DNA from: Bugula neritina
Lineage: Eukaryota > Bryozoa > Gymnolaemata > Cheilostomatida > Bugulidae
Assembly: GCA_964035545.1 (NCBI GenBank)
Contig: OZ037765.1
Span: forward strand, 16,364,698 to 16,424,697
Reading direction: 5' to 3'
Length of the DNA stretch: 60,000 nucleotides
The position numbers and the translations under genes are program-made. Positions 44,020-56,600 of this stretch are shown here, piece after piece; position 1 is the first letter of the stretch, and every line of letters starts with the position of its first letter. A model generated the notes under the pieces. The model was not told the origin of the DNA, made no database searches, and saw only the letters and a list, made by a program, of their open reading frames with translations.

Positions 44020-44500
44020 ACTAGTACTACTACTACTACTAGTACTCAGCAATACTACTACTAGTAGTACTAGTAGTAGTATTGCCATTAGTATTAGTAT
44101 TACTTTAGTATAACTATAAGTATTACTATTAGTATTAGTATTACTAATACTGTAATACTAATACTGTATTATATTTAGTAATACTAATAGTATAAATATA
44201 ACCCAGTATTACTATTAGTATTAGTATTACTATTAGTATTACTATTAGTATTAGTATTTATTAGGATTATAAAAAATTATTATATTGTGATTATCATTAT
44301 TATTAATATTATGACCTATGGCTATTAGTTTTACCTTTAGCTTATACTTAAGGTTAATGTCAATATCTTGCACTTATAGATTTATAGTTATACTTACACT
44401 ATTACTATAGTCTATAAGTATAATTGATACTCATACTAATAGTACCTAATAGTAATAGTTATAGTTATAGTATAACTATTACTAAAAGTAAATGTAATGA
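44020..44500. repeat. TAGTAC/TATTAG trinucleotide tract
   Basis: Begins with a near-palindromic CTAGTACTACTACTACTACTAG run, followed by TATTAGTATTAC units. Same family of low-complexity sequence as 1276-1668 and 42598-43140. It ends about 375 bp before solo LTR copy B. Confidence 0.75.
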
Positions 44501-44874
44501 CTATACTACTAAATTAAAATCAAAATGTAATGCTTTTACTTATACTGATTGATACTTAGTCAATTTCATGATCATGATGATAATCATTATTATGATTATC
44601 ATCACCATCATCAGTCAAGTGGATCCATTATGATTATTATTATTAATGACTCATGAGTGATCAGTCAGCCTACATTGATCTTATACTGTAAAGTTGAACT
44701 ATTCACATCAAACTAATAATAGTAATACTAATAGTACGTTAATTACTAAGTTATTATGGTTATTTTATTGTATGACTGTGGGTATATTTAATTTATTGTA
44801 ATGAATTTTAGCGTATAATAATTTAGATCTGTCTTTTTAATTTTTTATTTAATATAGTAATTTTTCTGCAATTA

Positions 44875-45451
44875 TGTAAGCCGATCTCGGCCGAGAATTG
44901 GAACTGTGAGGATGTCGGGATCTCCGACTGGGTTTGAGGCATTCGATTGTCGGATCCGATCGGACTCAATCAAATGCGATCAGACATGTCGGTGGCTCCA
45001 ACATCTTCACAGGAACCCCGATTCTCGGGCGCGATTGGCAGAAGTTTCTTGGAGAGACTTTTTCCCAGCATATAAGTAGGCGAGCTCACAGAGTAGATCA
45101 GTCTATCACTGGAGCTCGCTGGATCAAGACACACACACACGGATACTCTTATAGATTATAATAAAAATTATTCTACTCAACACGGACAACCTATAACTCA
45201 CGCACTCACGCAAGTTTACAGTCACTATCCCTGTGAGAAAACCCCTGATGTAAAGGGTTTTTGTTAAAGCGGGCTAAGGACTTATATAAATGAGGCACAG
45301 GAGCAATTATGACTGAATGCTTTTCTTAACATCACCAATGGCCTTTCTCCGGGCTCAAAGTCATGACCTCGTGTTTACTAGGCAAATGCTCCAACCCCTA
45401 GACCACGGCTGCTCCCCCAACACGGACAACCTATCTTGTTTCTTATATGCA
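44875..45451 (+). mobile_element. Solo LTR, copy B, interrupted by a SINE
   Basis: Homologous to copy A: TGTAAGCCGATCTCG start, ATTGTCGGATCCGATC, CAGAAGTTTCTTGGAGAGA, TATA box in CAGCATATAAGTAGGC, GATCAGTCTATCACTGGAGC, then AATAAAAATTATTCTAC. After the SINE insertion (45195-45417) and its duplicated target, the LTR resumes with CTTGTTTCTTATATGCA, which matches the end of copy A (GTTGTTCTTGCA). No internal retrotransposon sequence remains on either side. Confidence 0.65.
45195..45417 (-). mobile_element. Full-length tRNA-derived SINE with 17-bp target duplication
   Basis: The 17-mer CAACACGGACAACCTAT occurs at 45178-45194 and again at 45418-45434, exactly flanking a 223-bp insert. On the minus strand the insert begins GGGGAGCAGCCGTGGTCTAG (A box TGGTCTAGGGG), continues AGTAAACACGAGGTCATG, a degenerate B box, then GGTGATGTTA and ATAATTGCTCCTG, and ends in short GCGTGAGT repeats instead of poly(A). 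Related copies are at 15-103, 11246-11345 and 25453-25590. The exact duplication marks this as the youngest copy here. Confidence 0.82.
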
Positions 45452-47640
45452 AAGTTATGCTCCCCACTTAATTGCATTCTACCCACAAAGCTACTAAAAT
45501 ATTACAATCGCTATGATGTTGACTAGAGTAGCAGTATGAGTGTGACTGTAAATGTATGTGCATAACTTAGTTACATGTCACTGAACAATATGGATATGAA
45601 TGCTTGTAAGTTATTTTGATGCTTTCTATTTTTATTTCTTTTAGTTGGCATATTACTTTGTTATAATTATAAAATTTATAAAAGACTACGTTTGTTGAAA
45701 TTTTGTTTTGAGGTAAACAACATCTGGTGCATAATAATAAAGCATATAGTGCAAGGATTATTTAAAATAAATGCTAACAAAGCTAAAATTTGAAATAAAT
45801 GGGTTCATAAAAACTGACATGTCATTCTTTCAACAGATAATTTCAAATTCTTAATCTACTGTGTTTTATGCTAACCATACAGGTCCTAAAACATTTTAAA
45901 CAAGATTTTTATTAAAACTGTGCTGTTCAACATGTCTTCTATCTACTTTTGTTTTGATAAAAATCTATCAGCTAGTACTCTGAAAAATTGAGCCTCTGGC
46001 TAGGAGCAGCAGGGCTGTCCTGTGTCATAATTTTTCTCATTGACTTACCAAATTGCTGGTTGCATGTTGGTCATTCCATGCCAACTCAACCAAATTTCAG
46101 GGAACCCCACGTCTTTGCTTCTCAGATTTTATTCATATATACACCAAATTGACCTACACATGTCCTGAGTACTATTCTTTAATAGATCTGCCCTAATACA
46201 AAACTTTTTGAGAAATGACTACTTTTATGAACGAAGGTTGGGAAATATTTTTAGGAAAATTTGTGGCTTCTACAATTTTAGAACAATTTATAAATGTCCA
46301 TATCCCAATTATTTTTCTAGACTGAACCTTAAAATTTGCTGTGTGATTTGATAAGATCTATCAATTTGCACTAGTGTAACACACACAACAGAATACTTTG
46401 TGTGCATATATGCTAAGCCATTGAATATAGGGAAATTTTTGTGAATTTTGAAAAATTTCAAACATTCACCACATTATAAATGGCGTTTATTTTTATTTTA
46501 CATCTATAACTTTTTCTCCATGAGTAGTTGTATTTTTTTCTGGATTATAGTGGCTTTATACTCCCCAGTTTGTGCTACTTTGAAAATTGTATTTTCCTAG
46601 ATATAGATGCTTTATGTTGAAAAAATATGAAAACTCTCCCAACTTCACAAGGATGTAACCCAATGTAACTATATCCAAAATTGGTAAAAGTTTTGTTTCT
46701 AAACGTCTCATAAATATTTATACTAACTTGCTCTTAGAAGGAAGCCTATGACCACTTCATCAACTTATTTGTGAATATAATTAATAAAGGAAATTTCTGC
46801 ACTTCATGATGACAACAAATCTTTTATTTGTGTTTTTTGAACGCTTATCTGCAACTCATTTGTGTCATATACATGTTGCAGTACAATGGCAATAGTTCAA
46901 TGTATTAGTTCATATTTTGTAAAAAAAAGACTTTACTTTGAATGATATTAGTAGATGAATTCTTTTGATGTTGAGAAATGTTTTGCATTGGTGTATTTGA
47001 ATTTCATAGCCCACTAAATTTTTCTGTAAAGTTGTTGAATTAGGAAAGTAACTTGGCAAAGTGTTTATTTGAAGTTTATGAGCCTGTTCTTATATTACTA
47101 ATTATTTGTTTTGTGACAGCTCTTGTGTCCTTTTACTCTGATTTAATATATAACCTTAAACAGTTTCATAGAACTTTGTTAGCGAATTGTGTGGTATTGA
47201 GCATTGTACTGGTTCTCCACGGCTGGTGATTTAATCTTGCCCGATACTCTCTGTGGTTTAGTCCTTAATGTCTGAGTTAAATCTTTGTATATTGTAAGTT
47301 GTTTCCAATTGATGATGGTATTACTTTTGTTGTATATAGTGTGTCGTGTGGAATATAACCAAGCTCATTCTGCTTAAATATATATAGTTGTATTTCATAG
47401 TATTTTGTAGGTTTATAGCTTTGCTGAGGGCTGTTGTAAAAGTTTTTCTTATATTTATTTTAGCTAATTTTAAACTTACCTTTTAATATTAATATTATTA
47501 TTATTATACTATTTATTGTTTTATGTCAAAATAAATACATGTCTTTATTCTTTTTTAGAACACTGATATTTCGCAGCGATTCCTTAAAGCAAGTGTGGAT
47601 TGGTTAGTCATATGCCATGTATACCTCTTTTTCAAAGTCA

Positions 47641-50600
47641 ATGGCTGGTTCTAGAAATGTTTCAGCAAGCAAATCAGAGGTATAACTGTAGTTGGAAATT
47701 TTTTAACCATGTTATGATTTTATGTAAATTGCCTTTGCGCGTTTTCTTATGTAGGAATAACGTTTCACATATTGTTGCTTTGTGTTATTTTAGGGTAGAT
47801 ATTTGGAGCCAAGTCAACTCAAGTTACAGGCAACTGGAAATACAGTTGTTGAACGGCCAAGGGACTTTGTTAGACCGGTAAAGTTTTAAACTCTCTTTTA
47901 CAATAATACTTCAAGCATAGTAAACATTTATACTTGAATGATGTTTTGTCACTGTTATTATTGCATTTTCATCACTACTTTTAGTGTGTCTGTATTTTAA
48001 GCAAGTCAAATTGAACAACTTTTGTCATTTAAGTATTACTGGTAGTTAGCACCTCTATTTTATGGTTTTTATGCTGCATTAACTTCTGCCATTTATACAG
48101 CTTGTTTATTTTAGCCTCCTCAAAAATATGAGGTATGTTTTTAGTTTTTCCAGGAAAGGTGAGGATGAGTGCACAGCAAATTATATGCTAATTATTTCAT
48201 AAATCTGCTATTGTATTCTATATTCTGCTAAATTCTGCAACAAACTTTACTCTTAATTTACTCTACGTATGCTATTCAAGAAGTTTACTCTTTTGATCAT
48301 TTTGCTAGTTAGAAGGCCTATTTTAAATATTTTTCTTGAAATAGATTTATTTAGACAGTCTTCTTTTTTGAAAGGTATGTTTCATTAGAACTAATAGTAA
48401 CTATTATTTTACTTATTACAACGTAGCAAGAGCAATTATAGCTTTAGAATTTTTATCAAAAAAGTATTTATTTAGTATTATGATTATGTGATAATATGCT
48501 TATGAAGTATAATATATAATTAAAGTCATTTGTTCTATTGGCTATGTTTTAATGTTTATAATAAGCTAAAGATTTGATCATATATGATAGCTGGCTGAAG
48601 AAATGTTGATGGAGAAATTAGGTGTATTGAGATTAACTCAGCTCCAACAGAAATAGTTTAGCAATGTTTAAGTAAGGATGAAATTTTATTTCAAGTAAAT
48701 AAAGTATGAGCTTTAAATAGTTTTAGTTTGTAGGTCCTTTTCCCATTTTGTATTTTTTTCTCTTTCAGCACTGCATTAGCTTTGCATTATTGTAATTTGC
48801 CAAGTGTGTTTTTGTTGCATCCACTGGGTTACTGCTATAAATGATGGATGTATAGTTATATAATGTTTCAATCCATCCATTTAAATTGACAATAGATACA
48901 GTGTGACCAATGCAATATGTAAAGACACTATTGAAAAAGTAAACTGTAACTGGTGAATTTCACTTGAATATATCATAACATCGTCATTCTATCTATGTTT
49001 TACATCAAGCAATGAATCTCAGTTCCATGTTCCTTAATTTTAGGGCCGATTTTCCTAATTCCTTCTTATTATTTTGTTTTGATTCATTCTATTTTATTGA
49101 TATTAATTATTAATATTAATTTTATTTAATTTATTATTATTGACACTAGCACTAATTTATCATTTTATTATAACACACATTTGGGACTTTTTAGTACTGC
49201 TGCAAACTTTGAGATGTGTTGAGTTGTTCTAAAGTAAAGTTGTGTGCACTTCAAAAATAAGTTCTGCAGAATCGAAAGTAGGCAAAATGTCTTACAAAGA
49301 TGTTATTAAAGCTTAAATCTTCTTATAATTATATATTTCCACAGAGAGCACTTACCTTTCTTTACCTCAAGTTGATTGAGTAAATATTAAGCTCACTGCT
49401 GATGAAATATATGTACTTCTTTCTTCAAGTCTTATCATGATGTGCTGGAGCAACATTGGCTGTGTTATAGCATATACATTCATATTTGTTTTAACAGGCA
49501 TTAGATTTTCGGCTTACTAAAGATACTGGAGTTGTCCGATCTGTAGGTGATCGTGTGTTATCTCCTTCAAGTTTTCATGCCAATATCACTAGTGCAAGAA
49601 GAGCTAATAGTGGTGATGTTCAACACTTTTCTACAGGTGTGTAATATTTTATATGAATAACATCATATGATTTCACACTGCACTATTATTAATTCAAATG
49701 ACGTTATATTGAGCTATCCTTTTCTGTTTTCTTTCTACAATTTAGTTGCATGCTTAAGTTATCTTTTATTCATCCATAAAAGAATCTTCACAGTTTTAAG
49801 ACACAAGACTATTTTCTGTGATACTAGGTAGTAATAGTAGGCTATTTACTGCTTATAGCTGTATGGTAGGATTTTGTTACCACGTTTGGCTTATTTGTGA
49901 GGTTGAAGAACATGTCAGTTCTACACAATATTGCTCACAGTACATTGCAAGGCTATTTTTTTAAGAAAAACTGTTGAAATACATTTACGAAAATTAAGAT
50001 ATCTACAACAACTTAGCTACCAGCTTAATACAGGTTTAAGGTTATTAGCCCAATTAGTTTAATTATAATTATAATAAAATTTGTTCGTAGATGTTTAAAT
50101 TTGTGATTTTACATAGTTTCATGGGTTTCATCCCACTTAGACGCTTCCCACTTGGACAATTTTTTTATTTTGGTACAATATATATAGTAATATACAAATA
50201 TAACTGTTGCATTTACTGCTAAACATGAAATAAGCTACCAAGCCAGCTATTTGCTTTAACCCAATACTAATTTAGCTACAGTTTATTTTATTCAGAATAA
50301 TAGAATAAAATGCACAAATGCATTTCATGGTATATCACATACTGCTATAAATTACAACTTTTTCTTATTATATTTTGTCTATCTTTTACTTTTAAGTTTA
50401 AGGTTTGTGCAAGATGGCTTCTTATAGAAGCATTTTTACTGTAAGTGGCTTGCTGGTGGCTTCTTTGCTTTCTATTACGTGCTAAATAATAGCATAAAAT
50501 ACATATATTACACTAAAATCTGTAAATATTGTCTAAGTGGGAAGCGTCCATGTGGGAAACGTCTAAGTGGGATGACACCATCTGCTGAGGATGTTGAAGT

Positions 50601-53600
50601 TTGTTTCAGAAGTAACAGAAAGCTAGTGCTGATAACTAGCTGCTGAAATTAGCATATCATTCACTAGGGTGGTGTAAAAGTTTGGAACACAGGCTATACA
50701 TACTGCTAATTGAGACAAAAAATAAAGTTACCCTGGTACAGATATAAAGTCAAAATTGCTGATGTATTAAAATGTTGAACATTGGAAAGTTAAGATAGTC
50801 TATTTTCAATTCGAAGTAAATGCTAGTCTTGATTTTAGTGAAACTATAGATTGAAACTGGTGACAAATTTACCCACTAAAATTACTATATGTTTCAAAGC
50901 AAGTTGATGTTATAATTTAATATTTTAATTATCTACTAGAAATTTGTAAGTATAAAAATGCTAAAAATTCATATTAGTTATACAAATTATGTTAGTATTA
51001 CTATATTATTACTATGGCGATTTTTGTATCTGATTCTAATGATCTTTACAGTTGATGTCACATATAATCATATTTCAAATATAAAACTAAAATGAAATTG
51101 TTTCAATTTATTTATTTTGTTAATGTTTGTTTCAAGTTTCAACTTATCAGTACCATTATCAATAGTTATATTGCATTTCGATTTTATTGTTATATAATTA
51201 GATATGACAAATTTATGCTAACTAATTATGTGATAATATTGGCTAACGTATCAAAACTGGTTACAGTCGAAAAATTGGTTTTACTTGGCTACAGAAAATT
51301 ACAACAGTTATTATTTCATAATTTACAACAAAATACCAAAGGTAACTGGTGAAAGTTATAATTACAATCATTGAGGTCCATTTCTTAAATACCCTGTTTA
51401 TAGGCAACCTAAAATTAATAAAAATATTGGTCACTAAACAACAACAGGGAACTAAAAAGACCCAAAGATAACTGATTGCATTTGTCTTAAAATGTTATTT
51501 ACATTAACTTTTGCTAATTGCCTTCCCTACCAAATCTCAATCAGGTTTCCTAAACTTATAAATTGATTTTCTACATTGTGTACAAGACATGTATTATAAC
51601 ATCAATCTCATGGATAGATGTAACACAGAAGCTGTAATGGAGATATTGCCAAGGTTTTTCTGCATATTTTAACACCGAATAAATGTAATTATATACCCTG
51701 TTTCAAGCATATATATATATATATTTCTTCTGTTGAGTTTTGCTGTATATAATGTGATCTTGTTATATTTATATTTCCACAGGGAGGCAGTATATTGATT
51801 ACTTTGGTGTAGAAATTAGTTTCTTTATGGTTGATAGTATAATACATCAAAGGCATTGGAGTAGTCCTTATCTGACTATTATAACTGATTATTGATCCTG
51901 CATTTTCTTTATTGTACTTAATCATTCATCAATACTATTTGAGAGAAAGATACAAGATTGTAGTACCCTGGTAACTGTGCTTGTTCGAAATCAGTTATTA
52001 TATTTTTAAGCCACTCTACAGTTGCTATATTTTGCGTACCTTCATTTTTGCAGGTTGGTAAGTTATTTTATGTAGGGTTGCTTTGCTGATTATTGTACAA
52101 TATTGAATTAACAATTTAGTTTAGAATCCTTACAGCCTCTACTAGCCCACAGCTGAACAAATTGTAATGTAAAGGTTTTCAACTTTGCTGCAGGCGGTGC
52201 AGGCTAGTCTTTCTTGAAAAGAATTGTTCATAATAATATTTAGATTTCATCGCTTAATAGGTTTTCCAAAGAGATACCTTTTACCAGTTCACAATATCAC
52301 TGATTATGGTATGTCTAAGCTGGCTGTGTTGGTTTAGAATAGTGCTCTATATAATTACTGGTGTGCACTCACACGTGCAGTCCCCAGTCACTGTGTTTAG
52401 TGTAATATATGAGGCAGTTTTAAAGCAGCCTTCAGTTTCTGTTGAATTCTTTATAAAATTGGCTGAAAGCAATTTTTAGTTTCATCCATAATTTGTGATG
52501 TAGATCACAGAAAAGAACTAAGGCTCTATAAAACTTGTCCCATCTGCTTGGTGATCAGTATGTACTTAACATTAGTTTAGTCTCTGTGCAGCTATGCATT
52601 TGTTTGTCAAATAGTAGTTTAATCCAACATCTAATGTGTTATAATCAGTATATCAGTCAGTTAGTGAGTGTAGAAGTTACTGATGTTTTTCTTTGAACGT
52701 AGTTTGTATCAACTCTGTGTGCATTGCTGGGATAACTAAGTGTATAGGTACAATATTTTGGTGTCTAGTGAATAGATGTTTATCATATTATTGTAAAATA
52801 GTCCAGTTGTCATAGATTGCTCAATACAGATGTCATTGTAAGTATACTAGCCTTAGTTTTATCGTGAGAACTTCTAAACGATGGACTGGTGCAGTATTTT
52901 ATAGTTGATTATTGTGACCTACAGTGGTCATGCTATCTGCTCTCAGTATACTGGGAGTTAATATAGAGTTTGCAGCATAGTAGGTATTACATGAGTAAGC
53001 CACACAATTCCGATGAAATTTGAGGCCAGATCCTAGGTACTTGGTGAAAATGTAATGGAGTTTCACTTGAATGTTATAATTTTGTGCCTGTTTTTTTTAA
53101 AGATCAGAAAGGTGGAACTGGCCACAGTTGGGTTTGAGTTCACTACCATTTCAGCATTGCAATAAAAATAATTTTTCAATTATATTTTAGTTCTAGATTG
53201 ACTGTGTAAGCGATAAGTGATGGTAGTAATTTCAGAAAATAGTGATATTATTGCCCTTCAAGGGAACATATGTGTTTTAGTCACTTGTGTATCAGAAGGT
53301 CTTTTAATGGTCTGGTTAAATAATTTCATAAGATAATATTAGTTGGAACATTTTGCAAAGTTGTTTTTATAAACAGTTATACTTGCTGGTTTGGAATAAA
53401 CTTCACATTTAAAATCAATACTTAGTTCAACTACATATACAACATTTAATTTATGTTAAAATTATTGAGACCAAACTATACTTGAGTTGTGTTATACTTG
53501 TTGTACTGGTATTATAATGGTACTGTAGCTGGCTATGCTCCTGTGGTGAATCCAGAAAGTGGCAGCAATACTTATTCCGAAGCTGACGTACTAGATGACT

Positions 53601-56600
53601 CATCTGCTAACCGCAGCAGACATATCAGAAGTAGCAGTGCTTCAGTTATGAACAGCTCAACAGCAGGGGGCTTCAGCAGGACAGCAGGTAAAAGCAGCAT
53701 TGCTACTCTTGTACTTACTGTTTTTACTATTATTTTGTTAATTTTTTTAATTGTAATATAAATTTAATACTACCATAGTTCCTCCATATTTTAACATGGT
53801 ATTTGGATTTGTATGCAATTGTGTGAAGCTGAAATATAATATTGTTTTGATTATTTAAGAACATTTTGTTGAAAAACGTACATAGTTTAAAATTTAAATG
53901 GGAAAAAATGAATATAAGAGATGAATATTTTCAATTTTGCAAAATATGAAGTTACAAGATTTTAGTGGTTTTTGAGTTTCAAATTTGTGTAGCTTTATCA
54001 AGTATATGCATTACTCTGTGTAGCCCCAGTTTCTAACAATATGTCACCACCTTCAGGTACGTCTTAATATTAGTCTCCATACACACCTAGGCTATCACAT
54101 TGTGTAAATGACAGTTTATTAAATAAAGCTTATTTTAAGCTTGCTAAGCCAATCTATCTCTTCCCTCTTTATTTGCATTTCTTGCAGCACCTGTTTTGGA
54201 TATAAAGTATAGTTACAATTTCTTAGTACTATTTGAGTTATGCATGTCTGAAGTTTTGAACAGCTTGTTATTTAAATCACTTCTTTTCTTTCAAATTTAT
54301 CAACACTTTGGCACAATACAAATATTTTATCTATATTTAAAGTTGAATGTTGCAAAGATAAAAGCTGGTTCAATGAAACTGATTATTTATACATTGTGGT
54401 GGTGTGTAGCACTGTACAATGTGTGATGCACAGCTTTGATTTAATATCAGGTCCTATTTCTCCTATGTAGTGGTTTCAACGTATCACCTTAAATGACAGC
54501 ATGTCTCCTCCACTTCTTATCCCTACCTGCACTTTTTATTTCTTCTAACAAGAAATTGTTGCATGATTTCCTATCCTTCTGTGTCTTTATTTAAGAACTT
54601 CTCTTCATAGTATATAATCTGGTTTTATTTAGCAATTTTCGTAATAATATAATCAATTATTTGGTGTTGTCCTCTTTTTTAATGAAACAATACAAAATGA
54701 AAGCTTCAACTACATTAGGATCTTTCCTTGAAAAAATTAATTATTTATCTTTTTACAAAGCTTATGATTTTTTGTAGCCTATAACATATTTTTTGTTTAA
54801 AAGTTTCCACTTTTGTTAACTGATATAGGCTACTATTGAGGGCTTTACACTTACAAGCATCTGTCTTTAAAAATAAAGAGAATTGTAAACAACTCTCTAA
54901 GAGTAAAAATTAATGAAAGTTATTTATTATTAGTAAATGCTCATTTATTTCTAAATACATTAAGTCTTCTTACCTATTCAGTATATGCTCCAGGCCTATT
55001 GCCAGAGCCATTCAAAAATGATTAAAATTTCAATATCATAATAACTATAATTAAAAGTTGTATTAGAAGCATATTTAATAACTTATTGATTTTACTGACA
55101 TACTTGTAGCTGTGTTATTTTCAGAACTAATCAACATCCGAACTTAATAATATATATCTATATCGCTATGGCTGTGGTTGCAAGTATTAATGAGATATTT
55201 TAATTTGAATATAACTAGGATTTTATCACATCAGTCTTTTTGTAGTTTAATTAACATTGTAAATGATATTTGAAAAATTGATACTGCAATGAATCATTTT
55301 AAAATGATGGCCGGTTGATTTTGTTTTATATAACTATGAATAACAATATCAGTACAATCATCATTCAGTTTTATTAATGACTATGTTGTTGGTTGCTATA
55401 GATACCAAGATGATTCAATATATATGATTGTAATTTATATTTTTATTAGTAACCTAATGTCTCTTGTAAACCATAATACTAAAACACAACTGGCAATGTA
55501 TCATGGCAATGCTGCAGTCATGTGAATGGTGGTAATATACAGCAAGCCTTCATATAAATATGTCAAAACTGCCCTGATATAACTTCGGTGCCTACAGATA
55601 TGGTAACAGTTGCATCGTGTAGTTCTCAAAGTCACATGTCTACACGTGTATTGTATCTAGGCAGTCAACTTAAGAATGCTAAAATGCATATTTTTTTGTA
55701 ACTTGAACTTATAATTTCTCAGTCATTTGGGTTAAAAGTGTGATTGCATATTTATTTTGCAAGCATGCAACCTCTCATGCTACAAATACCATGAAGGTAG
55801 TGTTAGTAAAAACAGCAACTCTGCATGATTGGTATTTTTGATAAATGCACATTTTTGTATTAGTTACAATTGTACAATACTTGAAGCAAATTTTTGCTGC
55901 TAGAACTGCTGTATGGGCTACAATAACATACTGTGGGAGAAAGTTGAACTATTTGCAAACCTCAAATGTTTAGGCTCATGATTTATTTGGAGTATATCTC
56001 ATTAATGTGCATTATTTGTATGTTTGGGTTATTTCTAATGGATATTCAGTCATGTAGTTGTGTTGATTGCAGTTGACAAGGTAATGGTTGCGGAGAGTTC
56101 TGGAGCACCAGGTGTTCCAATCATATACAGAGCAGCTGAGGAGAGAGCAGCTAATCCCGACAGACTCAACCTGGACAGGTTTGCTTTGATACCCAGTTTA
56201 TTGTTGCTAGTACATAATACGAGATATAAACATATATGGAACTGGCACTAGATTAGCTGACAGATTGTAGATTCATTCACATTCTACTCCATTTAAAACT
56301 TATTGAATAAATGGAACATTCACTTAGCAATGGTAGCGGTCAAGAAACGGTATGCTGTTGTAACTTTATGCTCATTATAATGAAGGATTTTACTTATTAT
56401 ACGGAACTTGTTTTGAGCAAAACATTTTCAGGTCAAAATATGCTGTGGCTTTTCAATTCTAGCAAGCCAATGAATCTACATGTGATAAATTGTTTATGAC
56501 GGTATTTTTTGTATAAAGACGAAGGTTAGTTGTCTGTCCAATACTAGATGGTGAAGATCAACTTCGACTTCTAAACTATCAACATAACAATATTAGGAAA

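Larger units (their letters stand above)
41644..47640. other. Divergent gap between twinfilin and LRRC49-like genes, repeat-rich
   Basis: A 6-kb region without supported coding exons. It contains two solo LTRs (41947-42243, 44875-45451), one SINE nested in the second LTR, and long ACT/AAT trinucleotide tracts (42598-43140, 44020-44500). The sequence 45460-47640 is AT-rich with nothing recognised, and should include the LRRC49-like promoter and 5' UTR. Confidence 0.55.

Noticed and set aside
45330-45418. Functional tRNA gene on the minus strand
   Set aside because: A-box and B-box-like segments exist but no acceptor-stem pairing is visible. The segment is the head of a 223-bp insert with target duplication, so it is a SINE.
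41947-45451. A full-length LTR retrotransposon bounded by the two LTR-like blocks
   Set aside because: The interior holds trinucleotide repeat with no primer-binding site, polypurine tract or pol motifs, and the two blocks are strongly diverged.
47567-47600. Possible extra LRRC49-like coding exon (frame NTDISQRFLKAS)
   Set aside because: Its candidate donor would leave a phase that puts the next exon out of frame. It is more likely 5' UTR.
51092-51352. 86-codon frame in an LRRC49-like intron
   Set aside because: Rich in Phe, Ile and Tyr, as AT-rich DNA dictates, with no homology recognised and no compatible splice phase with neighbouring exons.
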